This document shows, piece by piece, positions 1 to 9,094 of a stretch of 64,000 bases of DNA; the first letter of the stretch is position 1; every line of letters starts with the position of its first letter. Position numbers and translations under genes: made by a program. Source of the stretch: an uncultured SAR86 cluster bacterium (lineage in GTDB: Bacteria > Pseudomonadota > Gammaproteobacteria > Magnimaribacterales > D2472); the NCBI GenBank assembly GCA_902608115.1, contig CACLMT010000001.1:1-64000 (forward strand), read 5' to 3'. The notes beneath the pieces are model-generated. The model saw only the letters and a list, made by a program, of their open reading frames with translations. It was not told the origin of the DNA and did not search any database.

Positions 1-660
1 ATTAATGTTTGGGGTTCTGACCATCATGGCTATATTAAGAGAATTGAAGCCTCAATTGAGGCAATGGGCTACAACAAAAATCAAATGAAAGTTCAATTAG
101 TGCAATTTGCAAATCTGTTTAAGAATGGGGTAAAAATTAAAATGTCTACACGAAGTGGGAATTTTTATACCCTAAAACAACTCATTGAAGATATTGGTCC
201 TGATGCGTCAAGATTCTACTATCTCTCAAAACAGGCTGACCAACATTTAGATTTTGATATTGATATAGCTAAGTCTAATTCAAAAGAAAATCATTATTAC
301 TATGTTCAATATGCGCATGCAAGAATATGTTCAATTGAAAAAAAATTTACTAAGTTAGGAAAATCATTACCTAAAAAGTTTACCAATATGGACAAATTTC
401 ATACTTGTGATTCGTTGTTACAGCTTGCGTTAAATTTCCAGTTTCTTGTTAAAGCCTCTGGCAGAAACCTTCAACCACATCTCATTATTTACTTCTTAAG
501 AGATTTGGCTCAAGGCTTTCATCATTTCTATAATGAAACAAATATATTAAAGGCTCCCAAAGATGAACAAATTAATTTAATGCGTTCGTTAATGATTGTG
601 AAAGATGTAATAGCAACCTCATTTAAACTAATTGGAATTGAGCCGCTTGAGAAAATGTAG
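1..660 (+). CDS. argS: Arginyl-tRNA synthetase, C-terminal part
   Basis: Class I aminoacyl-tRNA synthetase that charges tRNA-Arg in the cytoplasm. The reading frame is open from base 1, so the gene starts outside the window and about 219 residues are visible. The segment WGSDHHGYIKR near the beginning is typical of ArgS. The variant KMSKS signature reads KMSTRSG at bases 139-159. The remainder is the alpha-helical anticodon-binding (DALR) domain. The SPOR-domain gene follows after 5 bases, a common arrangement in gammaproteobacteria. Confidence 0.95.
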   Translation: MNVWGSDHHGYIKRIEASIEAMGYNKNQMKVQLVQFANLFKNGVKIKMSTRSGNFYTLKQLIEDIGPDASRFYYLSKQADQHLDFDIDIAKSNSKENHYYYVQYAHARICSIEKKFTKLGKSLPKKFTNMDKFHTCDSLLQLALNFQFLVKASGRNLQPHLIIYFLRDLAQGFHHFYNETNILKAPKDEQINLMRSLMIVKDVIATSFKLIGIEPLEKM

Positions 661-665
661 TTGCC

Positions 666-1202
666 GTGAAAGATTTTGCAAAAAAACATCCTGTCAATAA
701 ACCAAAACGTAAAAAAGTTAAGGCGTCCCTGCGAGCAAAACGACAATTAAATCAACCTTTAAAAATTAAACATTTATTTTTTATAAGTAGCTTTACAGCC
801 TTGGTTTTATTTTCATCCTATTATCTTTTAAAAACAGACGTAAAAAATTTAAGGGGTGGTGTTGTAAACCCAAAAATAGAGTTTTTATATCCGTATGATC
901 TTGAAAGAGATACTGTCTTGATAGAGTCCGGGGGGATTATAAAAGCAGAAGACTGTGAATATTTTCTTCAAATTGAATCCTACGGTAGGCGCATTTATGC
1001 CCAAGAACAACTTACCTCAATCCTTACATTTGATCTGGAGGCATATGTTGAAAAAACATTTAGCTCATCTCAACCAGATAAACCATTATTTAGAGTAATG
1101 TCTGGACCCTATAAAACAAAATCAGAAGTGAATAATGCTAGAGAAATTTTAATAAAAAACGACCGCCAGCCTTTAATATTAAAGAAATGCACCAAAACTT
1201 AG
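666..1202 (+). CDS. SPOR-domain membrane protein (FtsN-like position)
   Basis: 178 residues from a GTG start. A very basic cytoplasmic N-terminus (about 1-34) is followed by one membrane segment (about 35-56) and a periplasmic region. The last 80 residues resemble a SPOR peptidoglycan-binding domain (YFLQIESYGRR..., then FRVMSGPYKTKSEVNNA). SPOR proteins bind denuded glycan strands at division sites. The place directly after argS is that of FtsN-like genes in many relatives. The call as a division protein is inference. Its end overlaps the next gene by 16 bases. Confidence 0.8.
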   Translation: MKDFAKKHPVNKPKRKKVKASLRAKRQLNQPLKIKHLFFISSFTALVLFSSYYLLKTDVKNLRGGVVNPKIEFLYPYDLERDTVLIESGGIIKAEDCEYFLQIESYGRRIYAQEQLTSILTFDLEAYVEKTFSSSQPDKPLFRVMSGPYKTKSEVNNAREILIKNDRQPLILKKCTKT

Positions 1203-1873
1203 CTTCTAGACTGCGCGAAGTAAACACTAATATTCAAAATGCTTGCGCAGAATCTAATGCTGATTTTAATTCTGTAAAACTAATAGCCGTTTCTAAATTG
1301 CAGTCCATAGAAACCATCTTAACTGCAAGCCGTCTTGGTGTAAGAGATTTTGGTGAGAGCTATGCTCAAGAGCTTGCTAAAAAGGCACTAAAGTGCCCTA
1401 AAGACATAATCTGGCACTTTATTGGACCAATACAAACCAACAAAATAAAGCTTATTGCTAAACATTCTCAATGGATACATTCGCTTGATAGATTGAAAGT
1501 TGCTGAGAAATTGAATGCCGCTTGCAAGGAATATAAAAAAACTGTTTCTATATTGGTCCAAGTCAATATTGATAATGAATTGTCTAAATCAGGAATTAAG
1601 CCTGAAGATATGATAAGTTTTGCACAAGACATAGACTCTAATTTTCCTAATTTAAATTTAAAGGGGTTAATGTTTATGCCAAATATTAATTTAAATAAAA
1701 CAAATCAATTGAAAACTTTTAAAAATATTCAATTTCTAATGCAATCACTTATTAATCTCTTGCCAAACTGTGATCAACTTTCTTTGGGAACCTCGGATGA
1801 TTATATTGAAGCAATTAAAGCGGGATCCTCCATGATAAGAATTGGAGAAGATTTACTTGGACCAAGATCATGA
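1187..1873 (+). CDS. yggS: YggS/PLPBP family pyridoxal phosphate homeostasis protein
   Basis: 228 residues, the normal length. The single-domain TIM-barrel PLP-binding fold is indicated by the N-terminal KLIAVSK segment with the PLP lysine at about residue 37, by WHFIGPIQTNK, and by the phosphate-binding end SLGTSDDYIEAIKAGSSMIRIG. The family controls free PLP and has no known catalytic activity. It sits in the usual yggS-proC-yggT order. Start ATG lies inside the 3' end of the SPOR gene, suggesting translational coupling. Confidence 0.93.
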   Translation: MHQNLASRLREVNTNIQNACAESNADFNSVKLIAVSKLQSIETILTASRLGVRDFGESYAQELAKKALKCPKDIIWHFIGPIQTNKIKLIAKHSQWIHSLDRLKVAEKLNAACKEYKKTVSILVQVNIDNELSKSGIKPEDMISFAQDIDSNFPNLNLKGLMFMPNINLNKTNQLKTFKNIQFLMQSLINLLPNCDQLSLGTSDDYIEAIKAGSSMIRIGEDLLGPRS

Positions 1874-2658
1874 ATGTATGTTTTTTTGGAGGAGGCAACA
1901 TCTCACAAGCAATTATCGCAGGACTGTTAAAGGGAGGCGGTTTTCCTGCTGGCTCAATAGCGTGCATAGAAAGAAACACCAGTAAAATACAATCCCTTAA
2001 ATCAAAAGGAATACTAATCTTAAAAATAGATGAATTAACTAAACATCAGTTTGATTTAATTATTCTTGCTGTAAAACCAAAGGACGCTTTAGATGCAACA
2101 AAACAAATTCTTATCCATGCTCCTAATGCAAATATAATTAGCACTGTGGCCGGTATTACTGCAGACAAATACCCCAATACAGCAACCATTATTCGTTCAA
2201 TGCCAAATACTGCATCTGAATTTAAAAAAGGCATAACAGCCTTATACACAAAAGATATTAACAAAAGTTCATTTAAAAAAGCCATTAAGTTTTTTGAGCA
2301 TATTGGACATGTTCTAGTAATGAAAGATGAGGCTGAAATGCATTCTTTTACTAGTGTTATTGGGAGCGGGCAAGCTTTTTTGTTTAAAATTTTAGAGGTT
2401 TATCTCACAGAGTTTAAGAAACTTTCCAAGGGGGTTGATGTTAGTGCCACAGAAATTTTTAAAAATTTTGTATATAGTCTTGGGGATCAATTTAATCAAG
2501 ATCCAGATTTTGATAGCTTGATAAATAAGATAAAATCACCTAACGGAACAACTCAAGCTGGAATTGAATCTCTTGAAAATAATAATGTTGAAATGATTAT
2601 CAAAGAAGCGTTTAAGGCTGCAACAAATCGATCAGCAGAAATAAGCAATGAAAACTAG
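1870..2658 (+). CDS. proC: Pyrroline-5-carboxylate reductase
   Basis: 262 residues. Catalyses the last step of proline synthesis, NAD(P)H-dependent reduction of 1-pyrroline-5-carboxylate. The N-terminal Rossmann motif is FFGGGNISQAIIAGLL. The region IIRSMPNTASEFKKGITALY carries the conserved proline-asparagine-threonine segment. The C-terminal dimerisation helices contain SPNGTTQAGIESLE, diagnostic of ProC. Overlaps yggS by 4 bases (ATGA). Confidence 0.95.
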   Translation: MNVCFFGGGNISQAIIAGLLKGGGFPAGSIACIERNTSKIQSLKSKGILILKIDELTKHQFDLIILAVKPKDALDATKQILIHAPNANIISTVAGITADKYPNTATIIRSMPNTASEFKKGITALYTKDINKSSFKKAIKFFEHIGHVLVMKDEAEMHSFTSVIGSGQAFLFKILEVYLTEFKKLSKGVDVSATEIFKNFVYSLGDQFNQDPDFDSLINKIKSPNGTTQAGIESLENNNVEMIIKEAFKAATNRSAEISNEN

Positions 2659-2676
2659 TATTTTCTTAAGAAGAGC

Positions 2677-3192
2677 ATGACTGAATTGTTAACTATTGCT
2701 CTTGGATTCCTAAGCTATGCATTTGTTATTTTGTCTATTTTTAGATTATTTCGAATTAATTACTTTAATCCAATAGTTAAGATATTTACCACATACCTTG
2801 AGCCCCTATCAAAATCTGTTTTCTTTTTCTTAACGCCATTACTAGCGGCAATTGTATCGGCTTTATCTTTAAAATTTTTTTCTTACTACCTTGTTTACTC
2901 TTCGGGTCATGAGCCTTTAACTTTATTTTATATTTCAATTATTAATATTGTTAATTCGGCGTTTAGGATTTTATTTTACAGCCTTATTGCGTCTGTCATC
3001 TTGAGCTGGGTGGCGCCAGGCAGTCATCATCCTCTCCTACAAATAATTGAAGAAATCTCTAACAATATTTTAGCTCCTGTTAGAAAATTTATGCCTCCAA
3101 TGGGTGGGTTAGATTTTAGCCCAATAATAGGTCTGTTAATTTTAAATCTGATTAATAACTTACTAATTCAAATTATTACGACATTTACATGA
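2677..3192 (+). CDS. yggT: YggT family membrane protein
   Basis: 171 residues with four or more hydrophobic segments in two YGGT repeats; the second contains SVILSWVAPGSHHPLLQIIEE and the ending VRKFMPPMGGLDFSPIIGLL. The family is widespread, and a role in osmotic tolerance or membrane organisation has been proposed; the function here is unknown. It follows yggS and proC as in most gammaproteobacteria and overlaps metX by 4 bases. Confidence 0.9.
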   Translation: MTELLTIALGFLSYAFVILSIFRLFRINYFNPIVKIFTTYLEPLSKSVFFFLTPLLAAIVSALSLKFFSYYLVYSSGHEPLTLFYISIINIVNSAFRILFYSLIASVILSWVAPGSHHPLLQIIEEISNNILAPVRKFMPPMGGLDFSPIIGLLILNLINNLLIQIITTFT

Positions 3193-4289
3193 AATCAAAT
3201 ACTAAAAAAATTCCATTTGATAAGCAGTTAAAACTTGAGTGCGGCAAAAAATTACAAGGCTTCGAATTAATGGTTGAAACCTATGGAGAGTTAAATTCAA
3301 ACAAAGATAATGCCGTCTTAGTTTGTCATGCATTTTCAGGCAATCATCATGCTGTAGGAGAAGAAAAAGAAGCGCAAAAACCTGGCTGGTGGGATCAGCT
3401 TATTGGTTTAGAAAAAACAATCGATACACAAAAATATTTTGTGGTGTCTTTAAACAATATTGGGGGGTGTCATGGTTCTACTGGTCCAACAACCATATTA
3501 TCTAAGACAAAGAAACCCTTTGGCTCATCTTTTCCTGAGGTTTCTGTTGTCGATTGGGTTAATACTCAATATTTACTTATGAATTATCTAAAAATTGAAT
3601 GTTGGGAGATGGTTGCAGGCGGGAGTTTGGGGGGAATGCAAGCTTTACAATGGGCAATATCCTATCCTAATAAAATTAAAAAGGCTGCTGTGATTGCGGC
3701 CTCTCCAAGAATAAGCTCTCAAAATATTGCATTGAATGAGGTTGCCAGAGAAATTATTCGTAAAGACGAAAATTTTCATGATGGTAACTATATGCAAAAC
3801 AATACTAAACCGAAGAAAGGATTAAAGGCCGCCCGAATGCTGGGACACATTACATATCTATCTGAATCAAATATGAGCAAACGTTTTGGAAGAAGGCTGC
3901 AAGATCCAATAACAAAAGTAGATGAAAAAATTAATTATGAAGTCGAAAATTATCTTCAGTATAAAGGAGAACAATTTTCTGAAACCTTTGATGCAAATAG
4001 CTACATATTAATGACAAAAGCAATGGATGGTTTTGACCCAGCAAAGAAATTTAATGGTGATCTAGTTAAATGCTTTAAAAAAATCAAAGCAAGGCTTTTG
4101 ATTGCATCCTTTAATTCTGACTGGTTATTTCCAAAAGAATACAGCATGGAAATTCAGATAGCCGCAATTAAAGCAGAGATTAAAAGCTCATATATAGAGC
4201 TTGAGGGAGACTATGGGCACGATAGTTTCCTATATTATTCAGATGAATATTCAACCGCATTAAAAAGTTTCTTAGAAAACAATGAATAA
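3189..4289 (+). CDS. metX: Homoserine O-acyltransferase (MetX)
   Basis: 366 residues, alpha/beta hydrolase fold. Acylates homoserine for methionine synthesis. The nucleophile elbow is GGSLGGMQALQW with Ser about 146, the acidic residue is Asp about 311 (SFNSDWLFP) and the histidine is about 344 (YGHDSFL). Pairing with metW is common where MetX uses succinyl-CoA, but the acyl donor cannot be settled by eye. Overlaps metW by 8 bases. Confidence 0.94.
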   Translation: MKSNTKKIPFDKQLKLECGKKLQGFELMVETYGELNSNKDNAVLVCHAFSGNHHAVGEEKEAQKPGWWDQLIGLEKTIDTQKYFVVSLNNIGGCHGSTGPTTILSKTKKPFGSSFPEVSVVDWVNTQYLLMNYLKIECWEMVAGGSLGGMQALQWAISYPNKIKKAAVIAASPRISSQNIALNEVAREIIRKDENFHDGNYMQNNTKPKKGLKAARMLGHITYLSESNMSKRFGRRLQDPITKVDEKINYEVENYLQYKGEQFSETFDANSYILMTKAMDGFDPAKKFNGDLVKCFKKIKARLLIASFNSDWLFPKEYSMEIQIAAIKAEIKSSYIELEGDYGHDSFLYYSDEYSTALKSFLENNE

Positions 4290-4872
4290 AACTCTAGAAA
4301 AAATTGTATTAAATTGGGTTCCTGATGACTCTAAAGTAATTGATCTTGGGTGTGGCGATGGGTCGTTGCTAAGACTGTTGGCTGATAAAAAATCTGTAAC
4401 AGGATATGGGGTTGAAAATGATCCAATTAAAATTAATCTTTGTATTAAAAATGGGGTTTCTGTTATACAGCAAGATATAGATTCTGGTATTCAGGAATAT
4501 AAGAATATGGGCTTTGACTTGGCGATTATGGCAAGCTCTATTCAGTGCTTAAAAAAACCAAAAGATGCGCTAGAAAATATTCTAAAAGTTGCAAATGAAT
4601 GTGTTATAACTCTTCCAAACTTTGGTAATTGGGAGTTACGATCCAGCCTTTTTACTGGAAAGATGCCATCTTCAGACAGACTGCCTGCAAAGTGGTATGA
4701 AACAAAGAATATTCACTTGTGTACTATTGCAGACTTTGAAGAGCTCTGTGACTCTAATAGATATAATATTAAAAAGAAAATCTACTTAAATCGACACGGA
4801 AAATCTTCTTGGGTTACAGATCTCCTCCCAAATTTTTTTGCCGCTGAAGCGGTCTACTTAATTGGCAAATAA
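4282..4872 (+). CDS. metW: MetW, methionine biosynthesis methyltransferase-like protein
   Basis: 196 residues. SAM-dependent methyltransferase fold with motif I VIDLGCGDGSLLRLL. The segments VITLPNFGNWELRSSLFTGKMP and LPAKWYETKNIHLCTIADFE are characteristic of MetW. MetW works with MetX in homoserine acylation; its own enzymatic role is poorly defined. It overlaps metX at its start and rdgB at its end, so the three are almost certainly one transcript. Confidence 0.93.
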   Translation: MNKTLEKIVLNWVPDDSKVIDLGCGDGSLLRLLADKKSVTGYGVENDPIKINLCIKNGVSVIQQDIDSGIQEYKNMGFDLAIMASSIQCLKKPKDALENILKVANECVITLPNFGNWELRSSLFTGKMPSSDRLPAKWYETKNIHLCTIADFEELCDSNRYNIKKKIYLNRHGKSSWVTDLLPNFFAAEAVYLIGK

Positions 4873-5464
4873 AACAAAACTTCTTATAGCAACAAGCAAC
4901 CAGGGGAAACTAAAAGAGTTTTCATTATTATTACCTGACTTTAAAATAATATCCCAAAAATCTCTTAACCTTGCCCCAGAAGAAGAGACTGGTACCACTT
5001 TTTATGAAAATAGCCTTCATAAGGCTAGGGCTGGTGCAATAAAATCTAGTTTACTCTCTTTGGGCGATGACTCTGGATTAATTGTCCCCGCTTTAGGTAA
5101 TATGCCCGGCCTGCGCTCAGCTAGATACGCCCACGAAAATGCAACTGATGAAGAAAATAGAAATTATTTAAAAAATGAATTAAAAAAAATAGGAGTAAAT
5201 AAAACAAAGGCGTATTTTGTTTGCATCCTAACCATAATTAAAAACGCAGAAGACCCCTTTCCATTAATCTCAACGGGAATATTAAACGGTATAGTCAGTA
5301 TTGAATCTAGGGGTCAAAATGGCTTTGGTTATGATGAAATGTTTTACCCAAAAAACTATAAAGAATCTTTAGCAGAGATGAGCTTAGAGAGAAAATCAGA
5401 AATAAGTCATAGAGGCAAAGCTATTAGAGATTTAAAAAATAAAATTGACAAATTCTCAAAATAA
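4862..5464 (+). CDS. rdgB: XTP/dITP pyrophosphatase (RdgB/HAM1)
   Basis: 200 residues from a TTG start that overlaps the end of metW by 11 bases. Hydrolyses non-canonical purine triphosphates such as dITP and XTP to prevent mutagenic incorporation. Signatures are the N-terminal ATSNQGKLKEF, the metal-binding GDDSGLIVPALGNMPGLRSARYA, and GFGYDEMFYP. Position before hemW is the standard gammaproteobacterial order. Confidence 0.95.
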   Translation: MANKTKLLIATSNQGKLKEFSLLLPDFKIISQKSLNLAPEEETGTTFYENSLHKARAGAIKSSLLSLGDDSGLIVPALGNMPGLRSARYAHENATDEENRNYLKNELKKIGVNKTKAYFVCILTIIKNAEDPFPLISTGILNGIVSIESRGQNGFGYDEMFYPKNYKESLAEMSLERKSEISHRGKAIRDLKNKIDKFSK

Positions 5465-6557
5465 CAAATCTCCTTTAAGTTTATACATTCACTTACCTTG
5501 GTGTGAGCGCCGATGCCCTTATTGTGATTTTTCAATTACAACAGATCCAGTTGGTAAAAATGATCTAACTCTTGCTAAAGCAATTATTAAAGATATTAAT
5601 AATTCCTCCCCACTTATCAATGGAAGGAATTTCTCAACAATCTACTTTGGAGGCGGCACCCCCTCTTTGTCTTCGATAGAGGCTATTGAAATGATTTTAA
5701 ATTGTGTTAAAGGTCATTACTCAAACAAAGATATTGAAATTACTTTTGAAATGAACCCAACCGATGTAACAAAAGAGAAGGTTAATGGGTTAAGTGGCAT
5801 AGGTGTTAATCGTTTTTCTTTGGGGGTTCAAAGCTTCCATGATGCTGAGCTTAAGGCCCTTGGAAGAAACCATGATAAATCTTCTGCGTTAAATGCCATT
5901 AATATTCTTGCAGAAAGAAATATAACAATGGACCTTATGTATGGAATAGAGTTACAAACAATCCAATCTTTTGAAGAGACCTTAAATCAATTTATTGAAT
6001 CTAGGGTTAATCATCTTTCGTTATATCAGCTAACCATTGAACCAAATACAATTTATTACAAAAAAGCCTTAAAACTTCCCATGGAAGAGGAAATTGAAGC
6101 CATGGAAAACTCTGCCAAGACATTGTTAAAAAAAAGCGGTTACCATCAATATGAGATTTCCTCTTGGTCTAAAGCTGGTTTTGAAAGTAAGCATAATTTG
6201 AATTATTGGATGTTTGGAGATTATTTAGGCGTGGGTCCTGGAGCTCACAGCAAAATTACTTCAAAGGATAAAATATCTAGGTTTAGAAAGATAAAACCTC
6301 TTAATGCCTACATAAAAAACCAAAAAATAACTGATAACAATATTCTCTTGGGAGATGATCTAGATATGGATTTAGCTATGAATTTATTAAGAATGAAAGA
6401 GGGTATAACCCCTAATGAATTGCAAATTGAGCTCCCCAAAAGCTTTTTAAAGAAATACTTAAAGGGCGTGTCAAATGGTTTGTTAAAAAAAGATAAAATA
6501 GGCGCAACCAAAAAAGGTTATCAATATCTTAATGAGACGATAAATCTATTTTTTTAA
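5445..6557 (+). CDS. hemW: HemW, radical SAM heme chaperone (HemN-like)
   Basis: 370 residues from a TTG start inside the end of rdgB. The radical SAM cluster motif is CERRCPYCDF (CX3CX2C) near residue 15, followed by FGGGTPS. The HemW-type ending KHNLNYWMFGDYLGVGPGAHS is present. HemW has the CX3CX2C motif but lacks the extra HemN cysteine and acts in heme delivery rather than as coproporphyrinogen oxidase. Its 3' end overlaps convergent trmB by 12 bases. Confidence 0.93.
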   Translation: MTNSQNNKSPLSLYIHLPWCERRCPYCDFSITTDPVGKNDLTLAKAIIKDINNSSPLINGRNFSTIYFGGGTPSLSSIEAIEMILNCVKGHYSNKDIEITFEMNPTDVTKEKVNGLSGIGVNRFSLGVQSFHDAELKALGRNHDKSSALNAINILAERNITMDLMYGIELQTIQSFEETLNQFIESRVNHLSLYQLTIEPNTIYYKKALKLPMEEEIEAMENSAKTLLKKSGYHQYEISSWSKAGFESKHNLNYWMFGDYLGVGPGAHSKITSKDKISRFRKIKPLNAYIKNQKITDNNILLGDDLDMDLAMNLLRMKEGITPNELQIELPKSFLKKYLKGVSNGLLKKDKIGATKKGYQYLNETINLFF

Positions 6558-7238
6558 AGCTTCTAATAGATAAGTATGAATTGCCCTTCCTTCATTAATT
6601 GCTCTTTGTTGAAAACGAGTTATGGGCAGACCTCTTTGAGGGGTTTTATTATATTCAAATTTTTTTGAAGAATCATGAATTGCTTCTTCTATAAACTCTG
6701 CGTAATGCTTCCAGTCTGTGGAAATATAAATTGTTCCATTGGGCTGAATTGTTCTATGTAATATTTCTAAAAAATCTTTATTGAGTAATCTGCGTTTATG
6801 ATGTCTTGCTTTTGGCCATGGATCTGGGCAAATAATATAAATTTCATCAAAAATTGATGTGGATATTTTTAATAAAAGTTCACGAATATCTTTATCAAAA
6901 ATCTTAATATTACCAATTGAGTTCTCTACAATTGACCCTAACAGACTTCCAATTCCTGACTTGTAAACCTCCGATGCGACTACTAATGCTTCTGGGTTAG
7001 AGTTTGCTATATAAACAGTGCTTTCTCCGTTACCAAACCCAATATCCAAAATAACTTTTTTATAGTCTGGTGCAAAACCAAGTAATTGAGTTTCATCAAT
7101 AAGCTTAAATTTATCCAACAATTTTAAGGCTTCTTTCTGCGCAGAAGTAATTCGTCCAAGTCTTTGAACGAAGCTTGCTAGATAAGGCTTATCCTTATTA
7201 ATTGATCTTTCCTTCAGAAGGAGAAGAGGCAGAACCAT
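6546..7238 (-). CDS. trmB: tRNA (guanine-N7-)-methyltransferase
   Basis: Methylates G46 in the tRNA variable loop. The SAM motif is [12 protein letters not shown]. The catalytic/binding segment is [16 protein letters not shown], and the C-terminal [15 protein letters not shown] is also typical of TrmB. The start is uncertain: the frame is open to a TTG at 7289, and this entry uses the ATG at 7238. Either start overlaps the end of thiG by 40 to 90 bases. Homology with TrmB only becomes clear around [13 protein letters not shown], so a later, non-ATG start is also possible. Confidence 0.9.
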   Translation of the reverse strand: MVLPLLLLKERSINKDKPYLASFVQRLGRITSAQKEALKLLDKFKLIDETQLLGFAPDYKKVILDIGFGNGESTVYIANSNPEALVVASEVYKSGIGSLLGSIVENSIGNIKIFDKDIRELLLKISTSIFDEIYIICPDPWPKARHHKRRLLNKDFLEILHRTIQPNGTIYISTDWKHYAEFIEEAIHDSSKKFEYNKTPQRGLPITRFQQRAINEGRAIHTYLLEALKK

Positions 7239-7980
7239 GAACGGTCTTAGGTATTCGGCCAGATAAAAACGCTTCTCGACCAGCTTCAATTGCTTTTTTC
7301 ATGGCGCTTGCCATTAATACTGGGTTATCAGCTTTAGCTATAGCCGTGTTCATTAAGACTCCATCACACCCAAGCTCCATTGCTATCGCAGCATCAGAGG
7401 CCGTCCCAACTCCTGCATCTACAATAATTGGTTTGTTTGCATTTTCAAGAATTATTTGTATATTGTGGGGGTTTATAATCCCCAGACCAGATCCAATTGG
7501 AGAAGCTAAAGGCATAACAGCCACGCAACCCATACTATCAAGCTCCTGACAAAACAAAGGATCGTCTGAACAATAAACCATTACATCAAAACCATCATCA
7601 ATTAATTTCTTTGCAGCGAACATCGTCTGAGACATATCTGGAAATAAAGTCTTTTTATCTCCAAGAACTTCTAATTTTACTAAATTTTTTCCATCTAATA
7701 ATTCCCGTGCTAAATTACATACACGAATTGCATCTTCAGCGGTAAAACAACCAGCAGTGTTAGGAAGTATGGTCCATTTTTTTGGATCTATATGATCAAG
7801 CAAATTGGGCTCTCCTTTTTCTTGACCTATGTTTGTTCTTCTAACCGCTACAGTAACTATTTCAGCGCCTGATGCCTCAATTGCAGATTGTGTTTCATGA
7901 AAATCTTTATATTTACCTGTACCAACCAGTAGCCTTGATTTAAATGATAAATTTCCAATTTTGAGCTTTTGATTCATCAT
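7198..7980 (-). CDS. thiG: Thiazole synthase ThiG
   Basis: 260 residues, TIM barrel. Forms the thiazole phosphate of thiamine from 1-deoxy-D-xylulose 5-phosphate, dehydroglycine and ThiS thiocarboxylate. The Schiff-base lysine lies in [10 protein letters not shown], and the phosphate-binding [25 protein letters not shown] is well conserved. Two adjacent ATG codons are possible; the first overlaps the thiS stop by 4 bases. Confidence 0.96.
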   Translation of the reverse strand: MMNQKLKIGNLSFKSRLLVGTGKYKDFHETQSAIEASGAEIVTVAVRRTNIGQEKGEPNLLDHIDPKKWTILPNTAGCFTAEDAIRVCNLARELLDGKNLVKLEVLGDKKTLFPDMSQTMFAAKKLIDDGFDVMVYCSDDPLFCQELDSMGCVAVMPLASPIGSGLGIINPHNIQIILENANKPIIVDAGVGTASDAAIAMELGCDGVLMNTAIAKADNPVLMASAMKKAIEAGREAFLSGRIPKTVHGSASSPSEGKIN

Positions 7981-8192
7981 CCCCCTCCAACCGCTTCAAC
8001 AATCTCGACTCTATCATTATTGGCCAAAATATATGAATGATGTTCAGACCTAGGAACAATTAGCTGATTAACCTCAACAGCAAACCTCTTATTTTCTAGG
8101 TTTAATTTATTAAGCAAGGCCATCAAAGCAATATCTTCTATAAGAATTTCTTCCCCATTTAAGTAAATTTTTATTGCCTGACTAGGCGGCAT
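7977..8192 (-). CDS. thiS: Sulfur carrier protein ThiS
   Basis: 71 residues with a beta-grasp fold pattern and the terminal [11 protein letters not shown]. The C-terminal Gly-Gly is adenylated and converted to the thiocarboxylate that supplies thiazole sulfur to ThiG. It lies directly upstream of thiG with a 4-base overlap. Its ATG sits within the last codons of rpoH, so rpoH-thiS-thiG-trmB may be cotranscribed. No TPP riboswitch was seen, as there is no leader. Confidence 0.92.
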   Translation of the reverse strand: MPPSQAIKIYLNGEEILIEDIALMALLNKLNLENKRFAVEVNQLIVPRSEHHSYILANNDRVEIVEAVGGG

Positions 8193-9042
8193 TAGACATT
8201 GCAGCTTTAAGTTTTTTCAAAGCTCCATTTTCAATCTGTCTAATTCTTTCAGCAGAAATTTTGTATTCTTCAGCAAGTTCGTGCAGAGTTTCTTTCTCAT
8301 CACATAAATACCTTCTAGAAATAATATCTTTGCTTCTTTCATCTAGTTGAGACAAAGCTACGGCTAGCTCTTCTGAATTATGCTCAGCAACCTCTTGCTC
8401 AGAAACTAATATTTCTGGGCTAAATGATTTGTCCTCTAAATACTGAGAAGGATACATAACATCGCCCTCATCATCAGTTCCACTTGGAGCATCAAAGGCT
8501 GTATCGTGAGAAGTAAGTCTGTTTTCCATGTGTAACACATCTTTAACTTCTACGTTTAGATCTTTAGCAATTTTTTCAGCCTCTTCTTTGGTTAGCCAAT
8601 CTAATGTTTTTTTCTTGCTTCTCAGATTAAAAAATAACTTTCTCTGTGCTTTTGTTGTTGCTATTTTAACCATTCTCCAGTTCTTCAAGATATATTCATG
8701 AATTTCTGCCTTAATCCAATGCACCGCAAATGAAACAACTTTCACGCCTTTGTTTGGATCAAATCGGTCAACTGCTTTCATTAAACCAACATTGCCTTCT
8801 TGGATAATATCGGCCAAAGGCAACCCATATCCAGAATAAGATCTAGCAATATGAATAACAAACCGAAGGTGTGATAAAACCAATTGTCGAGCAGCCTCCA
8901 AATCATTATTCTCATATAACTTAAATGCCAATTCCTTTTCTTGCTCTGGTGTGAGTATCGGAATAGCATGAACACAAGACAAATAGGATTCTATATCCTT
9001 ACCAGGGGTCGAAAGCGTTATAGTTTGTAGATCTGTACCCAT
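8182..9042 (-). CDS. rpoH: RNA polymerase sigma-32 factor (heat shock)
   Basis: 286 residues, typical RpoH length. Region 2 includes ADIIQEGNVGLMKAVDRFDP and the -10 recognition stretch SFAVHWIKAEIHEYILKNW. The RpoH-specific RpoH box KAQRKLFFNLR lies just after it. Region 4 at the end (LHELAEEYKISAERIRQIE) is the -35 binding helix-turn-helix. RpoH directs transcription of chaperone and protease genes. Linkage with thiS rather than the usual ftsYEX is notable. Confidence 0.95.
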   Translation of the reverse strand: MGTDLQTITLSTPGKDIESYLSCVHAIPILTPEQEKELAFKLYENNDLEAARQLVLSHLRFVIHIARSYSGYGLPLADIIQEGNVGLMKAVDRFDPNKGVKVVSFAVHWIKAEIHEYILKNWRMVKIATTKAQRKLFFNLRSKKKTLDWLTKEEAEKIAKDLNVEVKDVLHMENRLTSHDTAFDAPSGTDDEGDVMYPSQYLEDKSFSPEILVSEQEVAEHNSEELAVALSQLDERSKDIISRRYLCDEKETLHELAEEYKISAERIRQIENGALKKLKAAMSNAA

Positions 9043-9094
9043 ATATAAATATTACTAATAATTAATTATAACTATTAGTTATCTGAATAAATAA

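Noticed and set aside
7301-7549. Plus-strand ORF of 82 codons
   Set aside because: Lies entirely within thiG on the opposite strand, with no family resemblance; a shadow frame.
8101-8260. TPP riboswitch for thiS-thiG
   Set aside because: thiS starts within the end of rpoH, leaving no leader for a riboswitch, and the conserved THI-box bases are not apparent upstream of rpoH.
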